A stretch of DNA of 26,322 nt from a virus, in the IMG/VR virus record IMGVR_UViG_3300017952_000084, positions 1 to 26,322 of that record; one strand, given 5' to 3'. This document shows, in pieces, positions 25,581 to 26,322 of the stretch. Every line of letters starts with the position of its first letter. Position 1 is the stretch's first letter. The translations under genes and the position numbers were made by a program. The notes beneath the pieces were generated by a model that was given only the letters and a program-made list of their open reading frames with translations, was not told the DNA's origin and did no database searches.

Positions 25581-25997
25581 TCAGACCTCATCTTCCGATG
25601 AGTTGACATTTTCGGGTTCTTCCACCTTCTCCTCGACTTCGGGCGCTGCCTCTTCAGCGGTCTCCTCTTTGGGAGATTCTGCTGATTCATCGGACACCAC
25701 TTCCTCGACGGGATCAGTTTTGGTTTTGGAGGGAGATTTCTTTGGCTTTGAAGGAGCATCCACACTGGTTTCGTCGATAGCGACGTCGCCGCGCTCAACA
25801 GCGGCCTTCAGGGTTGCGTCCTGCTTTTTAAGGCGACCCCAAGAACGTGCTGGCATGACCTGACCTTCATCGTTGATCATTACGCTGTAGGAGCGAAGGC
25901 TGTGGACACCAACTCCACCGTCCACTTTGGCCATCGCTGCTTCTGAGCGTGTGCAAACTTCGAAATGATTTCCAGACATGTGTAGAGTATACCTCAC
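25581..25997 (-). CDS. Hypothetical protein with acidic Pro/Lys-rich tail (138 aa)
   Basis: Residues 1-~80 are a compact domain (MSGNHFEVCTRSEAAMAKVD, GVHSLRSYSVMINDEGQVMP). The rest is low-complexity and likely disordered: SKPKKSPSKTKTDPVEEVV, then Glu-rich to SSEDEV. I keep the GTG start at 25997, which overlaps the previous gene's stop as GTGA; ATG at 25979 is an alternative. Lying between small upstream genes and the sheath, it may be a tail-completion or head-tail connector factor, but nothing identifies it. An acidic tail like this could bind other virion proteins. Confidence 0.6.
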   Translation of the reverse strand: MRYTLHMSGNHFEVCTRSEAAMAKVDGGVGVHSLRSYSVMINDEGQVMPARSWGRLKKQDATLKAAVERGDVAIDETSVDAPSKPKKSPSKTKTDPVEEVVSDESAESPKEETAEEAAPEVEEKVEEPENVNSSEDEV

Positions 25998-26257
25998 TTA
26001 CCTTTTAGAAGACGTCCAGTTTTACCGAACGACGCCAATGTTTTCAAGAACTTTTTTTCCAGACCGTCTACGATTCTCGGGTTATCTTTTGACACGAGCC
26101 AGATTTCGTGTCGTTTCGTTTTGCATGAATGGTCACAGATTTCAAAGTTGTCTATACCGCTGCAAGCGACGACAACTTTGTCCTTTGTGTCATAGCCAAA
26201 CGCATAAACATCAGACACGCCGTTATTCAATTTAATACAACAACCACAATTACTCAT
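25994..26257 (-). CDS. Hypothetical Cys-rich small protein (87 aa)
   Basis: Contains CGCC near the N-terminus (residues 4-7) and two more clusters (CSGIDNFEICDHSC), so at least six cysteines, which is unusual for a phage tail-module protein. The pattern C-x-C-C...C...C-x3-C could bind zinc or iron, or form disulfides. The C-terminus is basic (KKFLKTLASFGKTGRLLKGK). The ATG overlaps the upstream stop (ATGA), and the end overlaps the next gene (GTGA). No family is recognised. Confidence 0.6.
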   Translation of the reverse strand: MSNCGCCIKLNNGVSDVYAFGYDTKDKVVVACSGIDNFEICDHSCKTKRHEIWLVSKDNPRIVDGLEKKFLKTLASFGKTGRLLKGK

Positions 26258-26322
26258 AACTCAATGCTTTCCGTAGATCCCATTCCTCTAATAACCGTTT
26301 CGATATCGAACTCACCGACCTC
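26254..26322 (-). CDS. C-terminus of upstream protein (22 aa visible)
   Basis: The frame is open from the window edge to TGA 26256-26254, giving a C-terminal end EVGEFDIETVIRGMGSTESIEL. The stop overlaps the next ATG as ATGA, as at other junctions in this module, which supports the frame. By position it could be a tail terminator or head-tail connector protein, but too little is visible to name it. Confidence 0.5.
   Translation of the reverse strand, partial: EVGEFDIETVIRGMGSTESIEL

Overview
The window is almost entirely the tail, baseplate and fibre region of a tailed phage or prophage with a contractile tail (myovirus morphology). Every gene I accept is on the minus strand, so transcription runs from the right end (26322) to the left end (1). 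Genes are tightly packed, with many ATGA or GTGA stop/start overlaps. There is no gene-free stretch over 300 bases, and I saw no tRNA, IS element, integrase or CRISPR array. Long plus-strand ORFs are antisense shadows of the structural genes.

Right to left: the C-terminus of an upstream gene, two small unknown proteins (26257-25581), tail sheath (25480-24002), tail tube (23984-23520), an intergenic hairpin region, a tail assembly chaperone with a -1 frameshift extension (23407-22886, extension to 22704), a 1382-residue tape measure protein with a C-terminal M15-type peptidase motif (22685-18537), a tail/baseplate hub-associated protein (18540-16990), a gpD/XkdQ-like hub (16993-15902), an OB-fold spike with a coiled-coil tail (15902-15486), a gp25-like wedge protein (15463-15170), a gpJ-like baseplate protein (15166-13937) and a 1368-residue gpI-like wedge protein that appears to carry an inserted beta-propeller (13935-9829). 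The order matches Bacillus PBSX XkdK-M-N-O-P-Q-R/S-T-U and, more loosely, the P2 baseplate genes.

Downstream (9807 to 1) is an adsorption/lysis accessory block: a small fibre-collar protein, an r1t-type holin with its own extended -10 promoter and a possible RBS-occluding stem, then six fibre-type proteins. These include a 1944-residue repetitive fibre with an Mtd-like N-terminus and, at the left edge, a truncated gene encoding at least 18 tandem FPPx units (mostly FPPH/FPPF).

The host cannot be fixed from the sequence. The r1t-type holin, the peptidase motif in the tape measure and the PBSX-like layout favour a Gram-positive, perhaps actinobacterial, host. Many fibre motifs (LETARTI, WNGSAWVN, SYDLGSSSARFRDIYL types) are also familiar from cyanophage and other aquatic phage fibres. 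A mosaic phage from an aquatic environment is my best reading.

The most interesting observations are the FPPH repeat protein, the possible transcript-dependent switch at the holin RBS, the propeller inserted in a wedge protein, the heptad-repeat spike and the frameshifted chaperone.
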